Assembly: GCA_947369165.1 (NCBI GenBank)
Contig: CANBKJ010000019.1
Location: 1 to 39,103 of the forward strand
Direction: 5' to 3'
Length of the DNA: 39,103 nucleotides
From: an uncultured Lachnoclostridium sp.
GTDB lineage: Bacteria > Bacillota > Clostridia > Lachnospirales > Lachnospiraceae
The translations under genes were made by a program, and so were the position numbers. Positions 31,590 to 39,103 of this stretch are shown here, in pieces (the stretch's first letter is position 1; each line of letters opens with the position of its first letter). Below the pieces are notes generated by a model. That model made no database searches and had not been told where the DNA came from. It saw only the letters and a list, made by a program, of their open reading frames with translations.

Positions 31590-33923
31590 ATGAAAGAAAA
31601 CCGATTACCATCCCGGGTGCTTCAGCTGCTGAAGCCGGAGGGAATTGGTGCAGATGATATTTTGGATGTGTGTCCCATGGATTTGTCGGAGGACTGCGAA
31701 TATATCAGTGGGTATCTGTTTTTAACGGCAGACAGATTGGGAATCGTGACCAGTGAGCCCATTGGGAAGCGGGTGCGTTATTTCCGGGGTACAAGGACGA
31801 AGGATATGGATTATGGCGAGGATACGCTGGAGTATGCTTACCGGCTCCTGCCTCTGGAAGAAACTTCCCATATGCGCATCGAGAGACAGGTTGCCACGAA
31901 TCTGGTGACGGTGTTCCGCGGGAAGGTGCCGCTTCGGATCGGGGCGCTGACCAATCTCTATCTGGAGCAGATGAATCTTTTTCTGAAAAGTTACCGGAAA
32001 CTGAAAAAATATCCCGGTGCGGCAGATGAGGTGGAGGCTTCGGCAGAAGTACAGGAGGAACAGGCGGAATACTGCCCGGTGTGTGGTACCATGTACCCGG
32101 ATCCCAAGCGGAAGATCTGCCCGAAATGTATGAATAAAAGGTCTATTTTTACCCGGACTATGGGGTATTTTTTCCGGTATAAATGGAAATTTATCACGTT
32201 GTTTTTCTGTTATTTCGCGGCGGCGGGACTGAACCTGGTATGGCCATATCTCAATGGTACTATTTTGTATGATAAGGTATTAAAGATGGACAATGGCTTT
32301 TTAAAGCAGTTTGGCATAGCCGGAGAGTATGGGCTGGCATTGCTGCTTCTGGTAGCAGTGATGGTGCTGTCGAAGCTGGTGCAGCAGGGGGTAGCGCTGG
32401 TACAGGGAGCACTGATGGCGCAGGTTGTGGCAGCCACGATCCGGGACATGAAGCAGGATGTATTTTCCTCTATGGGCAGTCTTTCCATTGGTTTTTTTAC
32501 CAGTAAGCAGACTGGAAGCCTGATGACCAGGGTGCTCAGTGACGCAGACCGTGTGACGGATTTTTTCCTGGATGGATTTCCTTACATATTTGTACATGGA
32601 TTTACGATCATTGCCTCTTTTACAGTGATGTTCCGGCTGAACTGGCAGATGGCGCTGGTGGCATGTGTTCTTCTGCCGCTTTTGGTGATCATGAGTGTAA
32701 AGCTCAAGCCGAAATTGTGGAGTCTGTTTGGCAGACGCCACCGCGCGGAGCGGACGGTCAACAGCCGTGTCAATGATAATCTGACGGGAGCCAGGGTGGT
32801 GAAGGCATTTGGGCAGCAAGAGCAGGAAAATACCCGATTCGAGGGACCCAATGACCATCTGAGGGATGCGGAGGTCCGCATCGTTAAATATAATAACCGG
32901 TTTACGATACTTTATAATCTGGTACAGGAGGTCTCCAACATCTGGGTGTGGATTCTTGGTGTGATCCTCCTTCTGAATACCGGAAGTGTGGAGCTGGGTG
33001 TACTGATCACGTTTGTGGGATATGTGGGACAGCTGAATGGACCGATGAACTTTTTCTCAAGAGTATTCCATATGTGGTCCAACAGCATCAATGCAGCCCA
33101 GCGTATGTTTGAAATTATGGATGCTGTGCCGGAGATCCAGGAGATCGAAGACCCTGTCCATATGGCTGAGCCAAGAGGGGAGATCACACTGGATCATGTG
33201 ACCTTTGGATATGATATCAATAATCCGGTGCTTAAGGATATCAGCCTTCATGTGAAGGAAGGGGAGATGCTGGGCATCGTGGGACGTTCCGGTGCCGGGA
33301 AAACGACACTGGTAAACCTTATCTCCCGGCTGTATGATACCAATGAGGGAAGTATTTTTCTGGACGGCGTGGATGTCAAAGAGATTGCTTTCCATGATCT
33401 CCGGAGAAATGTGGCCATGGTTTCCCAGGATACATATATTTTTATGGGAACGGTGGCGGATAATATCGCCTATGCCAATCCCGACGCTACAAGGGCAGAT
33501 ATTATTCAGGCGGCGATGCTGGCCAGCGCCCATGAATTTATTTCTAATATGCCAGACGGCTATGATACTGTGATCGGAGCTTCCGGAAAGGACCTGTCCG
33601 GCGGAGAAAAGCAGCGTATCTCCATTGCGCGGGCGATCCTGGCGAATCCGAAGATACTGATCCTGGATGAGGCAACTGCAAGTGTGGATACGGAGACCGA
33701 GAAGGCTATCCAGAAATCTCTGGATTATCTGGTAAAGGGGAGAACCACGTTGTCTATCGCCCACCGGTTGTCAACCCTGCGGGATGCAGATCGTCTGGTG
33801 GTCATAGACAACGGAAAGATCGTGGAAGAGGGAACACACAGTGAACTAGAAGCCCTGGGAGGCATTTATTTTAAACTGATGGAGCTTCAGACAAAATCCC
33901 TGGCACTGAAAGGAGAGATGTAA
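31590..33923 (+). CDS. ABC exporter with N-terminal sensor-like domain and zinc ribbon
   Basis: 777-residue ABC half-exporter. The first 150 residues form a predicted beta-rich PH-like domain (YLFLTADRLGIVTSE, VTVFRGKVPLRIGALTN). It is followed by a zinc ribbon with Cys162, Cys165, Cys177 and Cys180 (CPVCGTMYPDP...CPKC), then six membrane helices from about residue 200. The ATPase domain has VGRSGAGKTT, LSGGEKQR, ILILDEATASVD and IAHRLSTL, all intact. ATG 31590 has GGAGG 6 nt upstream; the 31563 reading is rejected. One base separates its stop from the DUF1854-like gene. The zinc ribbon suggests an added docking or sensing role on the cytoplasmic side (inference). Confidence 0.88.
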   Translation: MKENRLPSRVLQLLKPEGIGADDILDVCPMDLSEDCEYISGYLFLTADRLGIVTSEPIGKRVRYFRGTRTKDMDYGEDTLEYAYRLLPLEETSHMRIERQVATNLVTVFRGKVPLRIGALTNLYLEQMNLFLKSYRKLKKYPGAADEVEASAEVQEEQAEYCPVCGTMYPDPKRKICPKCMNKRSIFTRTMGYFFRYKWKFITLFFCYFAAAGLNLVWPYLNGTILYDKVLKMDNGFLKQFGIAGEYGLALLLLVAVMVLSKLVQQGVALVQGALMAQVVAATIRDMKQDVFSSMGSLSIGFFTSKQTGSLMTRVLSDADRVTDFFLDGFPYIFVHGFTIIASFTVMFRLNWQMALVACVLLPLLVIMSVKLKPKLWSLFGRRHRAERTVNSRVNDNLTGARVVKAFGQQEQENTRFEGPNDHLRDAEVRIVKYNNRFTILYNLVQEVSNIWVWILGVILLLNTGSVELGVLITFVGYVGQLNGPMNFFSRVFHMWSNSINAAQRMFEIMDAVPEIQEIEDPVHMAEPRGEITLDHVTFGYDINNPVLKDISLHVKEGEMLGIVGRSGAGKTTLVNLISRLYDTNEGSIFLDGVDVKEIAFHDLRRNVAMVSQDTYIFMGTVADNIAYANPDATRADIIQAAMLASAHEFISNMPDGYDTVIGASGKDLSGGEKQRISIARAILANPKILILDEATASVDTETEKAIQKSLDYLVKGRTTLSIAHRLSTLRDADRLVVIDNGKIVEEGTHSELEALGGIYFKLMELQTKSLALKGEM

Positions 33924-33924
33924 T

Positions 33925-34467
33925 ATGGCAGAGGAATTTAAGATAGAGCAGATGGAAAAAGAAGTAGAAGAAATGACAGCACTCCGTTATCTGACGAAAG
34001 ATAATGCAGTATTTCAGAGGACAGAGGGTGGATTTGTAAGCCTGGAATATGACGGGAAGAAATGGGACCGTGTGCAGGTGATCCGCCTGTTTCCCTTTAC
34101 CGAGCCGGATCAGTTTATTTCCATCCGGACTGTAGAGGAACGCTCCAGGGAGATCGGAGTGATTGCGGATATGAAGCAGGTATCAAAAGATACCAGGAAG
34201 ATGCTGGAGCAGCAGTTGAACCTTCACTATTTTACGCCGGTGATCCAGAAGATCATGGACATCAAAGACGAGTACGGTTACGCGTATTTTCATGTAATGA
34301 CGGACCGGGGAGAGTGCCGGTTTACCATCAATATGGGCGGCAATGCCGTGGTGCGGCTGACGGACAGCAGGCTGCTGATCACGGATCTGGATGAAAACCG
34401 GTTTGAGATACCGGATGTATTCCAGCTGTCTCAGAAAGAACAGCGGAAGCTGGATCTGTTCCTGTAA
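33925..34467 (+). CDS. DUF1854-like protein
   Basis: 180-residue soluble protein matching the DUF1854 pattern: an N-terminal FQRTEGGFVSLEYDGKKWDRV strand set, the conserved VQVIRLFPFTEPDQFISI and EIGVI segments, and a beta-rich C-terminal half (YFHVMTDRGECRFTINMGG, LLITDLDENRFEIPD). DUF1854 occurs as a separate protein or as an extra domain with ABC exporters. It is placed between two ABC half-transporters, consistent with a complex subunit or ligand-binding partner. Its biochemical function is not established. Confidence 0.75.
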   Translation: MAEEFKIEQMEKEVEEMTALRYLTKDNAVFQRTEGGFVSLEYDGKKWDRVQVIRLFPFTEPDQFISIRTVEERSREIGVIADMKQVSKDTRKMLEQQLNLHYFTPVIQKIMDIKDEYGYAYFHVMTDRGECRFTINMGGNAVVRLTDSRLLITDLDENRFEIPDVFQLSQKEQRKLDLFL

Positions 34468-34494
34468 AAGCTATGTTTGTGAATGGAGGATGTA

Positions 34495-36672
34495 ATGATA
34501 TTACAATTTGATCTGCCGGAATCGGCAGCTTCCTGTATCCAGCTGGAGCAGGGAGAACGAATATATTATACCGTTCCCTTTGATGTGGCAGAGAACAGTA
34601 GATGGCTGCCGGACTCTTATCTGGCAGTCAGCACGAAGCATCTCTGGGTGATCCAGAAGGGGGAACTGCGAGAAAAGATCTGCCTCTCAGAGTGCAGGAA
34701 TGCCAGGGCGGAGGCGAAGATCGGCTGCGGACTTCTGGTGCTGGAACACAACGGAGTGCAGCGGTACATAGTACAGTATTCGGCAAAACATCTGTCCCGG
34801 TATGCCTATGTGGCACGTGGGATCAATATTCTGATCTCTGGCAGGGAGGAAGAAGTTATCAGCAATGAATATGAGAAGATCTGCCCTAACTGCGGGAGGG
34901 CGATACCAGGCACCAGATATTGCCCCCATTGTTCTAAGGAGGGCGGTTTCTGGAGCAGTTTCTTGAAGATGTCAGCTCCCTACAAGAAAAATTTTGTAGG
35001 CATCATCATTCTGATGATCCTGGCGGCAGTGGTGACGCTTCTAAATCCGGAAGTACAAAAACATCTGGTGGATGACGTGCTTACAAATGGCAGCGGAGGC
35101 ATGGGAGTGGCATTTACCTGTTTAGGTATCATGTTTTTCCTAAGCGTGGGAATCGTGGTGATCAATATACTGAAAAGTTATTATTGTACGGTTTTGGGAG
35201 CAAAGATAGCCAAAGATCTTCGGGAAAAGCTTTTTGCCAAAATTCAGATTCTCTCCCTGAGTTTTATCAATGACAGACGGCCGGGAGAGCTGATGAACCG
35301 TATTGTATTTGATACGGGAAAGATCCGTGACTTTATGGAGCGGACTTTCTGCAACATGTTTACGGTTTGTTTTATCTTTGCCTGTGATATTATCTTTATG
35401 CTGGCACTGAGTGTAAAGTTATCGCTGCTTAGTTTTATTTTTATCCCTGTAGCGTTAGTGATCACGTATCTTTTTCGTAAAAATATCCACCGCAGGTTTC
35501 ATCTGCAGTGGAAGAAAAGTGATGATGTTAACAGCAACCTGCAGGATGTGATATCAGGAATGCGGGTGGTAAAGTCCTACGGAAAAGAAGAGGCGGAGAA
35601 GAGTAAGTTTAATCATCTCGCCGAAGAATTCTGCCACGTGCAGACGAGAAATGAAGTATTCTGGGCGGTATTTTTTCCAGGAGTAAATTTTCTGATGGGA
35701 GCCGGAGTGTTTCTGGTGATCTATTTTGGCGGTATGGATGTGCTGCAGGGTGAGATGACCATCGGTGAGCTGCTGCAGTTTATAACCTACACCCAGCTGC
35801 TGTACCAGTACCTGAACTGGATGACCAGTATGCCAAGAGATCTGATGAACCTCATCAGCAGCATAGAGCGTATCAATGATGTAATGGCACAGGAACCCTT
35901 TATCGAGGATGTAGAAGATCCGGTGGAACTGGAAGTGGAAGGCGAGATCGAATTCCGCCATGCCACCTTTGGTTATAAGTCCTATCAGCCCGTGCTGGAG
36001 GATCTGAACTTAACGATTCACAAGGGAGAGATGATCGGTATCGTCGGGGCTTCGGGAACCGGAAAATCTACGCTGATCAACCTGATCATGCGTCTCTATG
36101 AGGTGGATGACGGAAATCTTATGGTGGACGGCCATGACATCAAAGAAATCAAGTCAGATCGGTTCCATTCCCAGATCGGTGTGGTACTTCAGGAGACCTT
36201 TTTGTTCTCTGGAACGATCTTGAACAATATCCGTTTTTCCAGACCGGATGCCAGCTATGAAGAGGTGGTCCGGGCGGCAAAACTGGCAAACGCCCACGAC
36301 TTTATCTGCAAGACGCCGGACGGCTATAATACTTATGTAGGAGAAAAAGGCTATAGTCTCTCCGGCGGGGAGCGTCAGCGGATCGCCATTGCCCGCGCTA
36401 TCCTGAATGAGCCAAGACTTCTCATCCTGGACGAAGCCACAGCCAGTCTCGATACAGAGAGTGAATTTATGATTCAGAAGGCACTGGAGCGTCTTACGGA
36501 GGGGCGTACTACCTTTGCTATCGCCCACCGATTGTCAACGCTGCAGAATGCGGACCGTCTGATCGTGATCGACGGGCACCAGGTGGCGGAAGTAGGATCC
36601 CATGAGGAATTGATCAGGAAGGGAGGAATCTACTATCGTCTGGTAAAAGCACAGCTGGAGATGCAGGGATAA
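34495..36672 (+). CDS. ABC exporter with N-terminal domain and zinc ribbon (partner)
   Basis: 725-residue half-exporter parallel to the 31590 product. The N-terminal about 125 residues are beta-rich (AVSTKHLWVIQKGELREKI, VQRYIVQYSAKHLSRYAYVA) and similar in character to its partner's. They are followed by a zinc ribbon (Cys130, Cys133, Cys143, Cys146; CPNCGRAIPGTRYCPHC), six helices (from about 165) and an intact ATPase domain (VGASGTGKST, LSGGERQR, LLILDEATASLD, IAHRLSTL). ATG 34495 has GGAGG upstream; 34483 is rejected. The two ABC proteins and the DUF1854-like protein probably form one complex. Substrate unknown. Confidence 0.88.
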   Translation: MILQFDLPESAASCIQLEQGERIYYTVPFDVAENSRWLPDSYLAVSTKHLWVIQKGELREKICLSECRNARAEAKIGCGLLVLEHNGVQRYIVQYSAKHLSRYAYVARGINILISGREEEVISNEYEKICPNCGRAIPGTRYCPHCSKEGGFWSSFLKMSAPYKKNFVGIIILMILAAVVTLLNPEVQKHLVDDVLTNGSGGMGVAFTCLGIMFFLSVGIVVINILKSYYCTVLGAKIAKDLREKLFAKIQILSLSFINDRRPGELMNRIVFDTGKIRDFMERTFCNMFTVCFIFACDIIFMLALSVKLSLLSFIFIPVALVITYLFRKNIHRRFHLQWKKSDDVNSNLQDVISGMRVVKSYGKEEAEKSKFNHLAEEFCHVQTRNEVFWAVFFPGVNFLMGAGVFLVIYFGGMDVLQGEMTIGELLQFITYTQLLYQYLNWMTSMPRDLMNLISSIERINDVMAQEPFIEDVEDPVELEVEGEIEFRHATFGYKSYQPVLEDLNLTIHKGEMIGIVGASGTGKSTLINLIMRLYEVDDGNLMVDGHDIKEIKSDRFHSQIGVVLQETFLFSGTILNNIRFSRPDASYEEVVRAAKLANAHDFICKTPDGYNTYVGEKGYSLSGGERQRIAIARAILNEPRLLILDEATASLDTESEFMIQKALERLTEGRTTFAIAHRLSTLQNADRLIVIDGHQVAEVGSHEELIRKGGIYYRLVKAQLEMQG

Positions 36673-36688
36673 GAGCCAGTATGTCGTA

Positions 36689-36741
36689 AAGAGGGCAGTC
36701 CTTTAAGTCATTTCATGACTTTCGGAACGCCCTCTTATTTT
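36689..36741 (+). terminator. Terminator of the ABC/DUF1854 unit
   Basis: AAGAGGGC (36689-36696) and GCCCTCTT (36729-36736) enclose a second stem (AAGTCAT/ATGACTT), followed by ATTTT. It may also work for the convergent chemotaxis gene. Confidence 0.8.
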
Positions 36742-36759
36742 CATTGTGTTCATTTCAAC

Positions 36760-38346
36760 CTATAGATTTGCAAAAATCTTTGTCTGTTTTTGAAGTTCTT
36801 CTACAATTTCCTGATTCATATCCATACGATTTGAGATATCTGCCATATCTGACGCCAGGCTCTGGGTGCTGTCTGCAGCTCCGGAGATGCCGGCGGCACC
36901 CTCATCGATAGCTTTCGTAATACTTTCGATGGAGTCAGCAATCTCAATCATGGATTGTTTTAGCCGATCGGTTCGATTGTGAAATTGATCCATAGCTTGT
37001 TCAATGTAAGCGGCATCATCTTTGTACTGCTTTCCAGAATTAACAAACTCCTGAAATTCTGCCAGAATTGATTCACTCAGATAATTCACCAGATCCTGGG
37101 AGTGTCTAGAAAGATTATGTACTGCACTGGTGACAATTTTATTTACTTCTTGAATGCGGTTGGCAGTTTCTCCACAGGAATCAGAAAGCTGGCGGATTTC
37201 TTCCGCTACTACTGCAAAGCCTTTTCCAGCAGCTCCAACACGGGCAGCTTCTACCGAAGCGTTTAGGGCAATTATATTGGTAGAAGAGGAAATCTGCAGG
37301 ATATCTTTGGTGAGGAGATTGACCTGGTCAACACTCCGGCTGTCTTCGATAGCTTCATTTAGTACTGTTAAAATATCTGAGACTTTTGCTCTCATGACCT
37401 CCATGTTTGTTTGGGCAGATTGTTCCATATCCTTTGCCCGTGCTTTCATGGCGATGGAATATTCCGTGATTGCACCGCATTCTTCAGCAGTATTATTAAC
37501 ATCGCGCTTGATGTCTGCTGCGCTGCTGTTAATGATGGAGGCATTGCTTGCTACTTTTTGGATGGCAGCAGATAACGCCCCTGTCAGAGATGAGAGGTCT
37601 TTTGTGCTTTTGTTAGATGTTTTCGCTCGTTTTAACACTTCACTTACCACATTGTTGATGCGGTCAGAACTTCCTTGAAGCGTATATAGAATACTTTTAA
37701 ATGGTTTGATAACATACTTCATAATGATGCTGATAGAGACTAATACCAATATAAGACCTATTATTATAGAAATAACACTGATGGTAAGAGAAGTTATATA
37801 AACTCTTGAAAGCGTATTTCTGGCAGTTGTTGTCTGAGCCTTAATTGAGGACTCCAGTTTGTTAATATTGCTCTCAATGGCATTACCGAAATCCGCTACA
37901 TCTCCATTAGCATAGGCATAAGCATCCTGTGTCTTGCTGTCTGCACTGGCACAAATGAGGTAAACCAGGGCGTGTTTGAAAGATTCATAATTTTTTAACA
38001 GTTCCTGATATGTTTTATCCTCTGCCGTCGTAACATAACTTTTATATTCTTTAAGCTTTTGGTTTAGATTTTTTTCTTCTTGTTTCATTTGAGTTACAAC
38101 AGTAATCATGGTGTTGTAATCTTCAGCGATGATATGGGATAGCGCCATCTTATGTGTGTTTGAGATGGAACGGCGGATTTCATCAAGTTTTGTTGTGCCG
38201 ACCATATAATTATCAACAATATTTGCCGCATTGGCATTGACATTATTGATATTAAAAACCGCCAGGACATTTGAAATCAGTGCTACAACTCCCAGCAGGA
38301 CGATGGGCAGAATTAAGCGGTGTTGAATTTTAAGCTTGTTTTTCAT
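36760..38346 (-). CDS. Methyl-accepting chemotaxis protein
   Basis: 528-residue chemoreceptor. The topology is classical: helix 1 (LILPIVLLGVVALISNVLAV), an extracytoplasmic four-helix-bundle sensor of about 150 residues (4HB_MCP-like, no PAS or Cache features), helix 2 (ITSLTISVISIIIGLILVLV), a short HAMP-like link and a cytoplasmic signalling domain. The hairpin tip contains SSSTNIIALNASVEAARVGA followed by AGKGFAVVAEEIRQLS, the CheA/CheW contact region. The extracellular gene partner 16 nt upstream is a solute-binding protein, so it may sense the ligand-loaded binding protein. The ATG at 38346 has AGGAGG before it. Confidence 0.93.
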   Translation of the reverse strand: MKNKLKIQHRLILPIVLLGVVALISNVLAVFNINNVNANAANIVDNYMVGTTKLDEIRRSISNTHKMALSHIIAEDYNTMITVVTQMKQEEKNLNQKLKEYKSYVTTAEDKTYQELLKNYESFKHALVYLICASADSKTQDAYAYANGDVADFGNAIESNINKLESSIKAQTTTARNTLSRVYITSLTISVISIIIGLILVLVSISIIMKYVIKPFKSILYTLQGSSDRINNVVSEVLKRAKTSNKSTKDLSSLTGALSAAIQKVASNASIINSSAADIKRDVNNTAEECGAITEYSIAMKARAKDMEQSAQTNMEVMRAKVSDILTVLNEAIEDSRSVDQVNLLTKDILQISSSTNIIALNASVEAARVGAAGKGFAVVAEEIRQLSDSCGETANRIQEVNKIVTSAVHNLSRHSQDLVNYLSESILAEFQEFVNSGKQYKDDAAYIEQAMDQFHNRTDRLKQSMIEIADSIESITKAIDEGAAGISGAADSTQSLASDMADISNRMDMNQEIVEELQKQTKIFANL

Positions 38347-38362
38347 TTCATATCCTCCTTTT

Positions 38363-39103
38363 TTATCTGGCAGTAATATCTTCTACCATCTTATCCATTT
38401 GTTTTTGCAGATTTTCATTTTTGGGATTTCCTTTTATAATATTTTTTGCAAAAGAGGCTACTGGTTCCCAGAATTTTCCGCCCACCCGCTGAAGATGTGA
38501 AAATTCAGTTTGTTCCAGTAATGCAGCGATGGCTGGTGCATTCTGAATTTCTGTGGAGGCAGCTGTCTTTGTGTTAGAAGGACCCTGTCCACGCATTTCA
38601 AATCGAAGCTTTTGATTTGCTTCATTGGTAATCCATTCTGCGAGCCTGGAAGCCCATTTGTGATTTTTAGAATAGGCATTAACACCAATCAGTTTGCAGC
38701 CTGAAAAAGATGCCATCTGTATCTGCCTGCCATCACAGGTATAGGTAGGAAGCTTGGCGGCTCCGGTATTTTTGCCCCAGATCTTTGTGACGGCAACGGA
38801 ATTCCATACTCCGCTTATGCCTGCGATCACCGAGCCGTTCTCAACACCGGTTAGGAAATCTTCGTCCTTTCGATTCCTAAAGCCTGGATTGCGGGCAATT
38901 TTCAGCATGGCTTTTGCTACATCCACACCGTTCACATCCGCATCTTTTTTGTTCCAGGTACAGTAGTTGGTAATTCCATCTTCATTCAGCCCTATTTCTA
39001 ATCCGGTATTGCCAAAAAAAGAATAGACATACCATGCAGAAGACCAATCCATAGTAATAAGTTTTTTATTTTTTTTAGCTATTTTCATTATATTGTCTAA
39101 AGA
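38363..39103 (-). CDS. Extracellular solute-binding protein, sugar type (partial)
   Basis: C-terminal 246 residues of an ABC importer-type binding protein (family 1, maltose/multiple sugar-binding fold). The frame stays open to the window edge (codons S-L-D-N-I precede the first internal Met), so the N-terminus with its lipoprotein signal lies outside. Fold marks are WSSAWYVYSFFGNTGLEIG, ENGSVIAGISGVWN and the typical closing pattern NKYAYSKNHKWASRLAEWI-like, here VNAYSKNHKWASRLAEWIT, and FEMRGQGPSN. No permease genes are seen in the window. It runs directly into the chemoreceptor gene, so the pair may form a chemotactic sensor. Confidence 0.8.
   Translation of the reverse strand, partial: SLDNIMKIAKKNKKLITMDWSSAWYVYSFFGNTGLEIGLNEDGITNYCTWNKKDADVNGVDVAKAMLKIARNPGFRNRKDEDFLTGVENGSVIAGISGVWNSVAVTKIWGKNTGAAKLPTYTCDGRQIQMASFSGCKLIGVNAYSKNHKWASRLAEWITNEANQKLRFEMRGQGPSNTKTAASTEIQNAPAIAALLEQTEFSHLQRVGGKFWEPVASFAKNIIKGNPKNENLQKQMDKMVEDITAR

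Noticed and set aside
31469-31591. 40-codon ORF before the second ABC unit as another leader peptide
   Set aside because: No ribosome site before it, and I found no competing hairpins or terminator of the type seen at 27509-27711.
1-39103. CRISPR array, IS element or prophage
   Set aside because: I saw no regularly spaced direct repeats, transposase or recombinase motifs, or phage structural genes in the window.

Overview
The window looks like a chromosomal segment of an anaerobic Firmicute, most likely a Clostridia member of the Lachnospiraceae type. The reasons are AGGAGG-type ribosome binding sites before nearly every gene, 17-bp-spaced sigma-A promoters, a CIRCE heat-shock operator, a clustered type II fatty acid operon, pyruvate formate-lyase with its activase, and a minimal Tad-like pilus locus. 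I see no CRISPR array, insertion sequence, rRNA or phage module. This assignment rests on gene content and style only, not on a database search.

Layout. (1) 1-1640: an AT-rich flank with a GNAT acetyltransferase and an MBL-fold hydrolase on the minus strand, then a gene-free stretch with a long hairpin; possibly accessory DNA. (2) 1759-9336: one plus-strand operon encoding a stripped-down Tad apparatus. It has TadZ-like, TadA/CpaF ATPase and a TadB/C-like platform protein, a secreted beta-helix/InlB-repeat protein, four very small or short membrane proteins that share an E-[YF]-G N-terminus, and two TadE/G-like pseudopilin candidates. No prepilin peptidase is present. (3) 9400-12443 minus: a CNNM/CorC-type transporter and an ABC-F ATPase whose second Walker A is degenerate. 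(4) 12615-17934: a GH13 debranching-enzyme homologue lacking all three catalytic carboxylates, a Cys-rich mini-protein, a small conserved protein, HtpG behind a perfect CIRCE element, and a small membrane protein. (5) 18187-18613: tRNA-Thr(CGT) with promoter and terminator, and a broken XRE regulator fragment. (6) 18676-25884: acpP-fabD-fabG-fabF-fabZ followed closely by pflB-pflA. The cluster has no enoyl-ACP reductase, fabH or acc genes, and has a 255-nt structured gap after acpP. (7) 26007-27395: glycyl-tRNA synthetase. (8) 27449-31429: a 32-codon leader peptide, a mutually exclusive antiterminator/terminator, and a heterodimeric ABC exporter pair. (9) 31590-36672: a second ABC pair, each subunit carrying an extra N-terminal domain and a zinc ribbon, flanking a DUF1854-like protein. 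(10) 36760-39103 minus: a sugar-type solute-binding protein (cut by the window edge) followed by a methyl-accepting chemotaxis protein.

The strongest novel signals are the following. First, the ribosome-type attenuator upstream of the ABC pair, where the leader's Shine-Dalgarno, the end of the leader ORF and the terminator 5' arm compete for pairing. Second, the peptidase-less Tad locus with leaderless E-Y-G mini-pilins. Third, the apparently dead GH13 protein. Fourth, the zinc-ribbon ABC/DUF1854 module. All functional statements are inference from sequence motifs.
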